Shown: in pieces, positions 11,746 through 22,734 of the stretch
Layout: every line of letters begins with the position of its first letter
How positions within the stretch are numbered: the stretch's first letter is position 1
Assembly (NCBI RefSeq): GCF_019279795.1
Contig: NC_056750.1
Span: 693,760,425 to 693,824,424, forward strand
From: Protopterus annectens
Lineage: Eukaryota > Chordata > Ceratodontiformes > Protopteridae
Length of the DNA: 64,000 nt
Reading direction: 5' to 3'
Made by a program: the position numbers and the translations under genes
Notes under the pieces: generated by a model
Seen by the model: only the letters and a program-made list of their open reading frames with translations
Database searches by the model: none
Told to the model about the DNA's origin: nothing

Positions 11746-11884
11746 ACTTGGCAGGTTTAAATTTTCTTGTTGATTTAGAGCTGTAACTGTTCTCAGCTGT
11801 TAGCTTCCAGCTCATATTCCAGTGGATAGTAGAAGAGTTCATTGAACATTGAATCTCTTTGTAGCTTTGTGTAGATTTACATTC

Positions 11885-12045
11885 TGATTTATAGTTATTA
11901 TGTACTGACTACATTTCACAGCCAGTGGTCTGGCCTTAGTTTGTATCTGCTTTACACAGGAACATTCTAGAATCTCCTGGATCTTGTTTCCACTAAGCCT
12001 TGTCTCACTGCATCTGTCATTATCTCAAATAGGTGTAGACCAACT
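11885..12045 (-). repeat. Inverted paralogue of the sequence flanking the second hAT element
   Basis: In reverse complement this matches the joined flanks of the hAT at 12573-14657: CTACACCTATTT, AATGACAGAT, CAGTGAGACAAGGCTTA, AGGAGATTCT and CCTGTGT occur in order. It contains a single TGACAGAT and so represents the unoccupied site. The family is not identified; it adjoins L2-like sequence. Confidence 0.8.
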
Positions 12046-12200
12046 CAAAGCAATCCAAAACCCTCACTAAGTTCAACAAAGACTTATTCAGGAGTATCAT
12101 AAACTCCTTTAATTGGTAATTTCTTAAAACTCTTACTAGACAAAGCTGTTAACATTCAGCATTTTATTCCTAAACACCCTAAATTTGGAATAGATTCTAA
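12036..12200 (+). mobile_element. L2-type LINE fragment, inverted relative to the neighbouring copy
   Basis: The stretch AACTCAAAGCA, CCAAAACCCTCACTAAG, TATCATAAACTCCTTTAA and TTTATTCCTAAAC matches the reverse complement of 11370-11535 at roughly 85 percent by eye. It encodes the pre-RT segment of the same LINE in the opposite orientation. Confidence 0.75.
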
Positions 12201-12572
12201 TTCCAATATCTTTTGTTGAGATGAATTAAGCATATCATTTTTTTACTTGTGATCATTAATTCTAAGTGTACAGTTACATAATGGGGAGCTGCATTTGTTT
12301 GCTTGGGTGTGTTTCCTTTCACTTTTCCACTGGTACAGGCCTAGTTTTGGCAAACGACAGGTACTATTTGGAGTTCTAATGTACAAGTGATGTATAATTT
12401 TGAGTATAACTGCTGTTAGTATTGGAAAAAGCTACCTACTTTGTATTGTTCTTGTATAACCTGTTGTAATGTAGAGAGCATGAAAACATGCTCCATTGAA
12501 GGGGAAATGCCCAGGACAAGAATTATAGTGGCTTCATGTGTCGGCCTACACCTATTTAAGGTAATGACAGAT

Positions 12573-13835
12573 AGGGTTGCCAGGTGTCCGGTTTTTGACC
12601 GGACTGTCTGGTTATCTGACAAATTGTCCGGTTAGAAATTTCAATCAAAACCGGACTTTTGGTTTTAAATTTTGCGGCGCTGACGTCATCACATGCATTG
12701 CTACCAGCCTGTCGGAATCGAGCTCAATGAGCTCACTTCGGTAGTGCGAGCGGGAAGCCGAAGCCCAGCATGTGGTGTGAGCGGGAACTTAAGCAGAAGC
12801 CTAGCATTAACCGACTTTGGATTATTATGGATATTATTTCACTTTGGGGAATTCATCAGCTTGACTTACGGGAAGGCAGCAAATTCAGAAGCCAGCACAA
12901 AGGTAGTGTGTGTGTGATAAGACGGGTCATATCAGATAGTGTATTTTGAAGTTTAACAGCCTGTAAGTTCTGCTATAGTTTTGGCCCATTAGGAATTGTA
13001 ATGGAGGTAGATAACTTCCTGTGCAAGACAGTTCATTTTTCAGACTTTTAAAAGTAAACGTTTTAGCTGTTCTTCTGCCTGTAATGTGAATACTATGAAA
13101 AGAGAACCAGAATTGTGTATTTGTATGTGCACGTGCTTGTGCGTGTGTGCATGTATACAGGCACATAAGTGCATTTGTATGCATGCATGCCTATGTGTAT
13201 CCATGAGCGTGCAAGTGCATTTGCAAGCAAGCATGTGTGTGTATATGAGTGTGTATCACAATGTACACTACTAGATACTTGTCTTGTTCTGAGTTGCTAA
13301 TAATAGCTCAAAATATTATTCAAATTAAAACTGCAACTTTTATAACTCACAAAATTGTTTCATAGCCCTATGGTGAGGTGACTCTGCAGACAGTCATGCT
13401 AAATGCTAATGTAGCTTTCCAGGGAAATGGTCTATGCTAATTATTCATGTGCTGTCCCTTGAAGTGCTTTTGGTAAAGCATTTAAAGTGATTTAGAGAAT
13501 GATTTGCTCTGTAAAGTAACATGACTGCTGATGTTAATGAACACAGCCAACAACATGTGTTAAACCTTAGTGGTAGAGGTAAATGCTGGGAGGTTTAGCA
13601 GACAGGTAGTGTTTGAGATGCTTCTACTTGTGTGTACGAGTGAGGCTGAAGGTGTAAGTTTGTGTGAATGTGCATCCGCCTGGAACATTGCAGTGGGGGG
13701 TGGGGTTAGTTAGAGGGTGTGCACACGTGTGTGTTTGTGTCTGGAATGTTGAAGTTGTGGGTTAATTAGGGGGTAGGATAGGCTTATGTGTGTGTGTGTG
13801 TGTGTATTAGGTCAATGGGTGTGTGCCCATGAGTA

Positions 13836-13893
<58 letters not shown>

Positions 13894-14657
13894 TGGGGGC
13901 TGTCATACATCCATACTCCCCTAAACTAACAAGCAAATCTTGCAACATTGGTTATTTTTTTTCTATTTATAGAGTGGGTGTGGAAGTAGACTTTTATGAT
14001 GGAAATGTTCTGAATTGGGCAGTTTTGTCATTATTGGTTCATGCATTTTGTTTCATTGCCTACAGTACAGTCTACTGGAAAATGATCAAACAATAAATTC
14101 AGAAAGGTGTATCAAAGAAAAGAGCACATGCATGTTTCTTGTTTTGTGTGCAAGGGGCCTATGATTTGCAAACAAACCAAAGGTAATCTTTATCCACCCG
14201 TGGCCATGCATTTTCTTTGGATGTGGTGTGGGTTTCAATGCTGTTTCAATGAATGTGAGTTTCATGTGTAGAGAAGTTTTAATGCTAAGCCTGTTTTCAT
14301 TGTGAGACCATATTGCTTTCTTTAGCAAATGTGTATCAGTGGGGTTTGTACTATAAAATATGAAATAAATGTTTTAAATTAAATCCAAATATCTGTAATC
14401 ACTGTAGAAGTAAAGCAGATGACAGTATGCACAGTGAGAGTTTTAAACAGTGTTTATGGCAACTGGGGAGAAATCAGCTGAAAGCAGGCATCTGGAACAG
14501 AAAAAGAGGGTGTTCCCGTCAGCTGATGTCACAGTGATGTCACAAAATTGGTGGGGCATTGATGGGAGAGGGGGTGGGAATGGGTGGAGTTATGGGTGAT
14601 GCGAGGGGCGTGATCCTAGTCCAGTTTTAACCACAAAGAAAGCTGGCAACCCTAAAT
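12573..14657 (+). mobile_element. hAT-like DNA transposon with 8-bp target duplication (about 2.1 kb)
   Basis: The left end is AGGGTTGCCAGGTGTCCGG and the right end is AGCTGGCAACCCTAAAT, giving an inverted AGGGTTGCCAG. TGACAGAT flanks it at 12565-12572 and 14658-14665. The left terminus has internal inverted GTCCGGT/ACCGGAC words, as in many hAT ends. The empty site is preserved at 11885-12045. There is no intact transposase frame; the middle carries (TG)n. The right 570 bp recur in reverse at 59633-60115. Strand is arbitrary, and the extra AAAT beside the right inverted repeat leaves a few bases of boundary uncertainty. Confidence 0.82.
13840..13891. repeat. (TG)n microsatellite
   Basis: About 26 TG repeats inside the second hAT element, preceded by shorter TG runs from about 13788. 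The open frame across it is an artefact. Confidence 0.97.
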
Positions 14658-15204
14658 TGACAGATCCAGTGAGACAAGGCTTATTGGAACTAGGATACAG
14701 GAGATTCTGGAGTGTACCTGTGTGAAGAAGATACAAAGTAATGCTGGGGCACTGGCTCTGAAATGGAATCAGTACAGAGAAACTTGAATTCCAGTGAAAG
14801 TCCTGAGCAAAAACCTCATGTGAAGAATGGCAACAAAGACTCTTGAGCGAGCTTGGGATTCAGAAAGGTTTATACATTGCTTTAGGTCTACTGAACTGCA
14901 TGACTGCATGATTTCTGTGGATTTCACCTCACGGGAGGGTCATCTTAGTGACTGATCTCACACGCAAAGCTCCATGCAGTCCAGCAGAGTGGATAGGGCT
15001 AATATATGCTCTGCTCTAGTAATGTATGTGATTCCCATTTTAGTTGATCATTTTTTGTACTTTAAGAGGAAAAAAGTGACCACCATAAACAATGGTGGGC
15101 ACTCACGAATTCCTATAGGAGTTCTTGAATATAAGCTCAGAAGTGGAGGATGTGTTAGTGTGCACATGTGTGGAAATTATGTGCATGTCTGAAGGGGCAT
15201 AAGT

Positions 15205-15290
15205 GTGTGTGTGTGTCTTTCTGCCTACATGGTGGTCACACAAGGGTAGTTAGATAGGGAATCAAGAGTCTTGATGTTGGTGTGTGTATG
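15205..15290 (+). repeat. Dispersed repeat copy, paired with 16218-16300
   Basis: GTGTGTGTCT, CTACATGG, GTCACAC, AGTTAG, TAGGGAATCAAGAGTCTTG and GATG occur in the same order at 15205-15290 and 16218-16300. The copies are in direct orientation about 1 kb apart. Family unknown. Confidence 0.75.
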
Positions 15291-15382
15291 TGTGAGTGCA
15301 TTAGCTTGTGTATTGGAGATTGTTTACAAGAAAGGAGGCATGCTGCTTGATGAATAGTTTTCTGCATGGGGGGGCTGTTAGG

Positions 15383-15384
<2 letters not shown>

Positions 15385-15456
<72 letters not shown>
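15385..15456. repeat. (GT)n microsatellite
   Basis: About 36 uninterrupted GT repeats. The frame reading through it (CVCVCV) is an artefact. Confidence 0.97.
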
Positions 15457-15458
<2 letters not shown>

Positions 15459-15512
15459 CTGTCTGTGCATAGGGGTCTTGGTCAGTTTAGGAGGTGCCTT
15501 TGCTAATGCAGT

Positions 15513-15824
15513 CATACCTCTTAGAGCAAGAAATCTGGACAAAGCCATAAATAAAAGTGGGCTAAAGGCCCAAAAATGGGGACAATTTTTAAATATTGCT
15601 CTTACAAACTTAGAAAGTTAATAGACTAAGTGGATTTACATTAACTGAATTTCCTGAATGGTTTGAAGTTTGGGACTCAAATTATCTGTCATTATTTTCT
15701 AACTTCAATCTTTAATGATTTGCCACTAATTTGCCAGAAAAACACAATATTTTTGAAAAACAGAAGAAAAATATGAGGGAAAAATCTGGACATTTTGCGA
15801 AAATCTGTACAGTTGAGAGGTATG
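15513..15824 (+). mobile_element. Short non-autonomous terminal-inverted-repeat element, copy 1 (312 bp)
   Basis: The element begins CATACCTCT and ends AGAGGTATG, a perfect 9-bp terminal inverted repeat, with AAATCTGGACA near both ends. Internal words (GATTTGCCAC, CCAGAAAA, AAATATGAGG) recur in order in the copy at 21869-22174. No coding capacity. I could not see a clear target duplication, so the superfamily is left open. Confidence 0.65.
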
Positions 15825-16059
15825 AATGAAATGTTTGGGCCCCTAGGGAGAACCTAGTGCAATCAGGTCTGCCATTGGTAGTTTATAATTCTGAGACATG
15901 TTAAGGAACCCACAGTGAAGTCTGTCTCATTGCAGCCATACCTGTCTTTGAATCACAGTTTGTCACACTAGGTGACCAGCTCACACTGGGTAATTACCTA
16001 GCCTGAGATTCTATGTTCCTTTTAATAATTGTCACAGTTATGTTCTGTTATAGTAGTTC

Positions 16060-16230
16060 TTAGCACCACAGATTTGTTTAATGTTGCTGTATGGTGTTGG
16101 GGTGGGTGCTGTGCTATTGGTGACAGCAGCTACATTTTCTATAAAGTAGTTACATTTTGTAACAGTTTTGAGAAGATAGCAATTTTGGGGAGGGCAAGGG
16201 TCTTTTTTAAGCCAGTATTAAGTGAGTGTG
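16060..16230 (-). mobile_element. LINE fragment homologous to 10960-11115
   Basis: The two stretches share GTTGGTG/GTTGGGG, GTGCTGT, TTGGTGACA, CATTTTCTATAAAGTAGTTA, CATTTTGTA and TTTTTTAAGCC in the same order and orientation, at roughly 80 percent by eye. The copy at 10960 lies within the antisense L2-type LINE, so this is probably the same LINE's pre-RT region. Plus-strand frames over both are shadows. Confidence 0.6.
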
Positions 16231-16300
16231 TGTGTCTGTCTACATGGGTAGTCACACTGGGGCAGTTAGGTAGGGAATCAAGAGTCTTGATGCTGGGGTG
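16218..16300 (+). repeat. Dispersed repeat copy, paired with 15205-15290
   Basis: Second copy of the 85-bp repeat containing TAGGGAATCAAGAGTCTTG. It directly adjoins the LINE fragment at 16060-16230. Confidence 0.7.
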
Positions 16301-16816
16301 TGTTTGTTTGTTTGTTATTATTTTTGGGGTTTTTTTTTTTGGAGATCACATTAGCAATTTTGTTTTGCTGGCAAAATAAACCTGAAGCTTTCTCTTTGGG
16401 CAATAAAAGCACCTGTTTTCTATAAAAGACTGTATGTGTCTGATATTTAAATTCTACACAGTCTTATTTCTAATGGTTAGAACCTTAAAGTAGAAAAAAA
16501 ATATTTTTTTGTGTGTTCATGTCTGTATTATAAATAGAACTGGGTATAAATGGTTCATTTGCATGTAAAGATGGGAATTTGCCTCATTTAGGAAAAACTG
16601 CTTTGGCATTCTCTTTCATTGTCCTTCGAAAAGCTAATTTAATTGAGAATTGGTGTTCTTTTATTCTTAACTTTTCACTTTGACTTGTTAGCTGACTGAT
16701 TTTTGCCCAGCAGGTTGTGGATATGCCTTAACTTAGAATGGGCAAATTAGGTGCTCAAAAAATAGTAGTATAAAGTAGAAAATTACAACAATAATAATAA
16801 TAATAATGAAAACAGA

Positions 16817-17047
16817 GTTCAACAACGGTACAACATGCAAGAAGAACGGGAGAGAAAGGACTGATGTGATCAACATGTGGGGTTGAACGTCTGGTTCAAC
16901 AACGGTACAACATGCAAGAAGAACGGGAGAGAAAGGACTGATGTGATCAACATGTGGGGTAGAATGTCTGGTTCAACAAATGTACAACATGCAAGAAGAA
17001 TGGGAGAGAAAGGACTGATGTGATCAACATGTGGGGTAGAACGTCTG
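16817..17047. repeat. Minisatellite, 3 copies of 77 bp
   Basis: Three head-to-tail units start GTTCAACAA at 16817, 16894 and 16971, and each ends GTGGGGT(T/A)GAA(C/T)GTCTG. Units differ at only a few sites, so the expansion is recent. The flanking unique sequence (17048-17350) is purine-rich and unidentified. Confidence 0.95.
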
Positions 17048-18780
17048 CTGAGAAAGCTTTGCAGTGATGGGTAACATGGGGTCTGCGGAAGAGCAAGGAA
17101 GCTTCAAGACTTCAGGCACTCAAGGAAGAGGCACCAAACGTCCAGTAAAAGGGTGGAGTAGAAAAACATAAGGAGAAAAGCTGAGGACAACAGGGCATGG
17201 GTTGAGGTTATCAAAAGAGTACAGGCAGGTAAGTGGTGCAGTACAGACTAGGGTGAAGGGAGAAAAATGGGATACGCAGCCTCCAAAAGATATGGTAAGG
17301 AAACTAAGGGGAGAGACAGGTGCAGATAGCAGTGACGTGATGAAGGCCAGAAAAAGTTTCTTGACTGAAGTTTAGGAAAACATTATTGTGGTTGTTTTTT
17401 TCTTCTTTCATTGCAATAGTTTTTTTTTTTTGCAATGGATTGTTTTGCTAACTAAATCGGTGTACTTAGTACAATTTAATGATGTCACAATACATGGGTG
17501 GTATTGTGATAATACTTTAATATATCGTCTTCCATAAAGTTTATGTGAAATAAAAACCATGAGCAGAACTGAAACAAATTCATATTCTTATCTAGCAAGG
17601 ATTTGTGAGGCTCAGATGCACAAAATGTAATTTGTTTCTAATATGTTCAATGGAATATTCAGGTATCTTCCTAAGGTTTATCCTTGCATCTTTTGTCAAA
17701 TTGAAATGCTATAGAGAGACCGAAGGTAAAGCTAAGTGTATTTGCTAGAAATGTTTTGTGGGTAGTAATTATAGACGTGGTTTTATCATCGTCTGGATTT
17801 TGATACAGTATTCACTTTTTTATACAGATAAACACTATCAAGCATACATACAAAGGATTCCTTAACCCCTAAAAAGAATAAGGACTTTACATTCTCACAC
17901 CCTTTGCAGTGCTACCCTAGAAGTATTTGGAGAACCAACAAGGGCTAATCGTGACTAAAGGGTCACCTGTAGGATATAAGTGATGCATGTAGACTTACTG
18001 AGCATACCCCTATTATAAAATAAATGGAAATAAAGAAATAAAAGAATGCATGCCTTTGTAATGAATGAAAAGCAAAAGATTGTAATGTTTCATATTTGTG
18101 AAGTCTGTTCACACACTGCTACACGTTACGGTATCAAGAAATGTAAACTAGTTTGTTTCAACCTCAAGTATACTTTCCAGGAAAAAGTAGTACTGTGTGC
18201 ACATTGTTGTTCAAAAAAATGCAAGCGGTTATTTTTATTCATCAGAACTAAATATGGCACTATATACTTTACACAAACTGCATGACAACACAGATGGAAT
18301 TATTAGGTTAAGACCGTCATAATATGATGGAACACAGCCGTGGGAACTATCTACAACACAAATATAAGGAAGAGTTAATTTTACAAGAGGAATCACTGAG
18401 CGCGCCCATGGAAATAAACATAGAAGGGAATCCCTTAAAAATGAATATATTGTTTTATATCTCCTGCTTTGTTTACTCACATTTCTGCAAACTGATGAAA
18501 GAGAAGCATAGCTCTGTCTAACAGCAGGGAACCCTTCCTCACTGATTTGAATGGCAAATTTAGAGGCCTATATAAGCCTTATTCAAAAAACAGGAACTGG
18601 AGAAAAGGAGTATATTGTTTAACATTTTGGAACATTTTTTAACCACTGGTGTTCCATTCTCTTAAAACATTTGCCTCCCACTTACTCAGAGTTTTTTTTT
18701 TTTTGCTTATTTATCAGTATGTCAGCTAGTGATTAGGGAGAAAATGTGATTTTGGCTAAACTAACACATCTCGATGTAAC
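17048..18780. other. No gene recognised
   Basis: Purine-rich sequence follows the minisatellite to about 17350, then A+T-rich DNA. The two 65-79-codon frames near 18.05-18.5 kb overlap antisense frames and show no domain. Confidence 0.5.
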
Positions 18781-18784
18781 TCGT

Positions 18785-19200
18785 ACAAGGTTGCTGAGGC
18801 CTGGAACTCCTTACCTGTATATTTCAGGACTATAATCTCCCTTCCATTTTTCAAAACCACTCTGAAAGACTTCCTAGCTAACATTCAGCTCTGTTCTTGC
18901 TCGGATGCAGGATAAACTATATCCCCAAACATGAACAAGTACCTTTTCATTCCTTATACTTCCTTACTTGACTGACTTCCTTATTGCTGTCTAATTCTTG
19001 TCCCTGACTTTCTCTCTAAATAAACCATAAGCCTGTTTTTCCTCACCTTATATTGCAATTCCTGTTTGTATTAGACTAATTTACCTTTACTTTCTCTACA
19101 AACTGTCTAAACTTTCTTTAAATATTGAATAATTAAATTTCATATACCTTGTATCCATTTTTAAACTATACTGTCAGGGATGAGGGGAACTGTTTTACTG
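18785..19200 (+). mobile_element. L2-type LINE 3' fragment (end of ORF2 and 3' UTR)
   Basis: The plus strand from about 18790 reads KVAEAWNSLPVYF, then TIISLPFFKTTLKDFLANI before a stop. AWNSLP followed by F-LK--L is the usual end of L2/CR1-type ORF2 proteins. The following 250 bases are C+T-rich and end near GGGATGAGGGGAAC. It is 5'-truncated. Confidence 0.6.
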
Positions 19201-19352
19201 CAATTCGATTAGAAAAGATAGTAAAAAAATAGTAAAATTATTAAAATTCAGGGCACAGTTCATTCATAAAAAAATACCAGTGAGTTGGCCATGACTTACA
19301 AGGATAAATCTGTTTTTTTTTTTCGTTCTAGCTTACCCAAGTTCAGCTGTTG

Positions 19353-19556
19353 AGTCTTTCGGCTTTTCCCGGTTAGGGGTCGCCACAGCGGAACTCCGGT
19401 CCACTAATGATTGGTAGTTGATTTTTACGTGCCGAGTTACCAGCCCTGATGCACAACCTTCAACGATGGTACGCCCATTCATGCATGTCTCCACGCAGAA
19501 GACGCTCTAGCTGAGAATCAAACCAGACAGCGCCTTGTGAGGCGAAGGACCTGACT
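19353..19556 (-). mobile_element. tRNA-derived SINE, copy 1
   Basis: Read on the minus strand, the head has CGCCTCACAAGGCG and a pol III B-box-like GGTTTGATTC, the body has GTGGAGACATGCATG and AACTCGGCACGTAAAAATC, and the tail is TGTGGCGACCCCTAACCGGG. It aligns along its length with the SINE at 55163-55415. The tail closely resembles that of the RTE-like LINE fragment at 8213-8478. Confidence 0.78.
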
Positions 19557-19569
19557 GAGAGAAATTGGA

Positions 19570-21860
19570 GTGCTGGGAAATTCTTGGGCTTATAGGTAGC
19601 TATTTAATCAGGCAGTCTATGCAGCCATTAAGGAGCCTAGCCTAGCTCAAATTGTCAATTGCCACAAAACACTGTCTGGTAAAGTGATTTGCTAAAGGTC
19701 ATACAGAAGACAAATGAAGCCTAAAGAAAGTAAATCCTGTACAATGGGAAGTAGCTTGTTAACAGCTAATAACCTTGGTCATCTGCACTAACTGTGATTG
19801 CCTGTGCAGCAAATGATTCATGAAATGGGAAGGAGTGTGTTGAAGCATGGAATGTTTTAAAGGATGCTTGCATCCTTTGATAATCACAAATCTATCAAGT
19901 AAAATGAAAAAGTTTTGAGAATGAATTACACATTAACCTCATAAAGTAAACAAGTAGCACAACACTGTGTTGCTGTGCTCATTACTGGAATTCTGAGTCA
20001 TGTTTGAAGCACAAGATAATGTATTTTGTCAATGGTATTTTTCTGCAGTCAGTTGAAAGGTGTTCTGATCTTTCACACTTACCATAGCCTGTCATGTGAT
20101 TTTATATTCAAGAAACACTTTCATTACAGTTGTTGCCCCTTATGTGGACAATAACGTTAACATACACTGATTTTCTCTTTGAAGATTTTGTTAGGTAAAC
20201 ATTAGCCAGTGAATTGCAGACTTTTATTAACTCCGGGTTTTGTGATGAAACAATTATATGATGCTTGACTTATCAGCTTCCCTACAGCAAAGTGCACTGT
20301 TATTATATTGTTGCAGTTCCACATTTGACACCATTGTCTTCCATTTAAAAGAAGAAGCCTGTGGCTTATATTAATATTTACAAATGACAGAATTATCTAC
20401 AAACTTCTATGTGGCTAGGCTGGCAGCCTTCACATAGCTTCACAGGGAGGAAGGCAGCATTATTGCTACCTGTCTCCTGCTTCAGGCTCATGGAGGACCT
20501 ACAGCTCACTCACTGAGTTGTCCACTTCAGAAACCAGGCTTCTTATGTTATATCCACTGTCAACATGCACTTAATGTGTATGCCAGAAATGACAGTTTGT
20601 TCTGGTTGGAGTCATGGATGCATAAGTTCCAGGGATTTGCATAGTATCAGTGATTCTTTCAGATCATATTTTAATATATGTTAATTTGTGTTCATGCAGG
20701 ACTTCACTTCTTAGACTGTGGCACCTTAACTCACTTCTTTTAAAGCAATTTGAACTAGTCAGTGACACCTGATGCTTGTGGAGAATTTGGATCACTTAAT
20801 AAGAAGTTCCTGCTTTACACCCTCAGTGGGATTCATTCACAGGGCATCTTTGGTTAAAGACGGACTCTAAATGCACTAAGAGACTAAAAGGCACAGATGG
20901 AGCTTTAGCACTCCATTTTGAAGATTCTTAAACCTCAGCAGCCAAGAAGCAGCAAAGAAGAGGTGTAAATATATTTTGCTATATTTGCAAATACACTTAT
21001 TCTACCAATGTAAAAATGAGATGCAATTTCAGAAGATATTCTAGAGTTTTTAAGCTTTGTCTACAAAGATAATGCAGAACTTGATGCATAACCTTTGAAA
21101 GAATGTTAAAATACATTATAGCAGAAATAGAAGATCTAGTGTCAAGGGTAGATGCACATAGAAGGGATGATATTCTGGAGGATTCATGTACATACTTAGT
21201 AATAGTCAGCTGTATTCTGCAAGGTAAAATGCAAGATTAGGTAGAGCTCTAACAAAGTTTCATATTACACTGTATCGAAATGATGCCAAAAAGTTAGTTA
21301 AGTCTGTCTGCCCTTTTAGTGCATTTAACATTCTGTCACTCCTCCTTCTCCACATTTCTCCTTACCCCTTCTTAACCTGTACTATGCCCTCTTTAATGCT
21401 TCAGTGAATCCCTATCTACTACCTTTTCTGTTAGTCTATTTCATGTGTCTCCAACCCTTCTTGGGAAAAAGTGCTTTCATGGATCCAAGGAGTAGTCAGT
21501 CTGTACAATGTGATGTATGTGCTTTTTTTCCAATTTAACTCTCTTTTAAGCATGACCCCTTCATGTTTCCCTAACATGATTGTTTTACTACTGTTTCTCT
21601 AACGAACTCAAATGCAGAGAGTTCTAGCACCTATACGCTTGTCATGTCCTTTTCTTTACATCTCACAGGCTTTTATGTTATCTTTCTTCTTGAGTTCTTC
21701 TAACAACCTAACTAAAATATTTTGGCTTGTAAAACCTCCAGGACGTATGTAGTACTCAAAGAATTCTATGGTTAGAACCCTGTACACTGGAAGCATTACC
21801 AATTTGCTCCTAGACTCTCTCTCTTCCCCCTGAAGAAGTACTTCAGCATTTTGTTTGTTG
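19570..21860. other. No feature recognised
   Basis: I see no coding sequence, tandem repeat or known element in this A+T-rich stretch. A G-run (12 G) lies at about 21921-21932 within the adjoining repeat. Confidence 0.5.
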
Positions 21861-21868
21861 CTACTACT

Positions 21869-22174
21869 CATATCTGTCAACTTCTTTGTAAAAATAAATC
21901 TGGACAAAGACAAAAATAGTGGGGGGGGGGGGCAAAGCCTCAAAAATAGAGACACATTTTAATTATTGCTCATATAAACTTATAATGCTGCTATAATAAA
22001 ATGTCTTGTGTTAACATGCATTTTCTGAATGATATGAAGTCAGAAACTCAAATGCCTGTTATTACTTATGGAATTCATTTCTAACTGATTTGCCACAAAA
22101 TTCCAGAAAACCACAAATTGTATAAAGAACAGACCAAAAATATGAGGCAAAAATCTGGACAGTCGAGAAGTATG
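21869..22174 (+). mobile_element. Short non-autonomous terminal-inverted-repeat element, copy 2
   Basis: This aligns with 15513-15824 in the same orientation: AAATCTGGACAAAG, ATTGCTC, TGATTTGCCAC, CCAGAAAA, AAATATGAGG and AAAATCTGGACA occur in order. Its ends (CATATCTGTCAAC and GTCGAGAAGTATG) are more degraded. Confidence 0.62.
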
Positions 22175-22291
22175 GTACCACCACTGACTTCACACTCTTC
22201 TCTCTGTTGTCCTGTCCAGGTGTGATCAGTGCATTCATATATTATACCTGTAATGTTGCCATTAGGTTTCTTGTCATCGTTTAATTTCTCC

Positions 22292-22474
22292 CACTATGAT
22301 CCATGGTGCCATGCTCATCCTTATCCATTGTAGTGTTAATGAGATGTGTGTACACTATGATCCATGGTGCCATGCTCATCCTTATCCATTGTGGTGTTAA
22401 TGAGATGTGAGTACACTATGATCCATGGTGCCATGCTCATCCTTATCCATTGTAGTGTTAATGAGATGCTTGCA
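22292..22474. repeat. Tandem repeat, 3 copies of 61 bp
   Basis: Units start CACTATGATCCATGG at 22292, 22353 and 22414 and run through CATGCTCATCCTTATCC and TGTTAATGAGATG. A fourth partial unit (CACATTATGATCC) follows. Confidence 0.95.
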
Positions 22475-22734
22475 CATTATGATCCTGCAAAGCCAGTATT
22501 GTTATGGTTTTAGTGCACAGGTGCTGTCCGATGATGCATATGACATGATGTCCAAATGTGCTGGGCACATGATACAACAATTGTGCTCCTCATAAAGACT
22601 ATTTATGTGGCCTTGGCCTCTTCAATTATTGGTTTCAGCAGGTTGTCTAGTTCATAGGTTCATAGGTGTGTACTAGGCTAATGGCCTTTACAAGCCTAGC
22701 CCATAAGATTATCCTGGCATCGTGCCACCCAACC

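Noticed and set aside
13842..14096. Frames encoding CVCVCV stretches (also at 15385-15621)
   Set aside because: They are translations of (TG)n microsatellites with unrelated sequence attached.
16817..17047. CRISPR-like array
   Set aside because: The three 77-bp units are directly adjacent without unique spacers, and the sequence is vertebrate-like.
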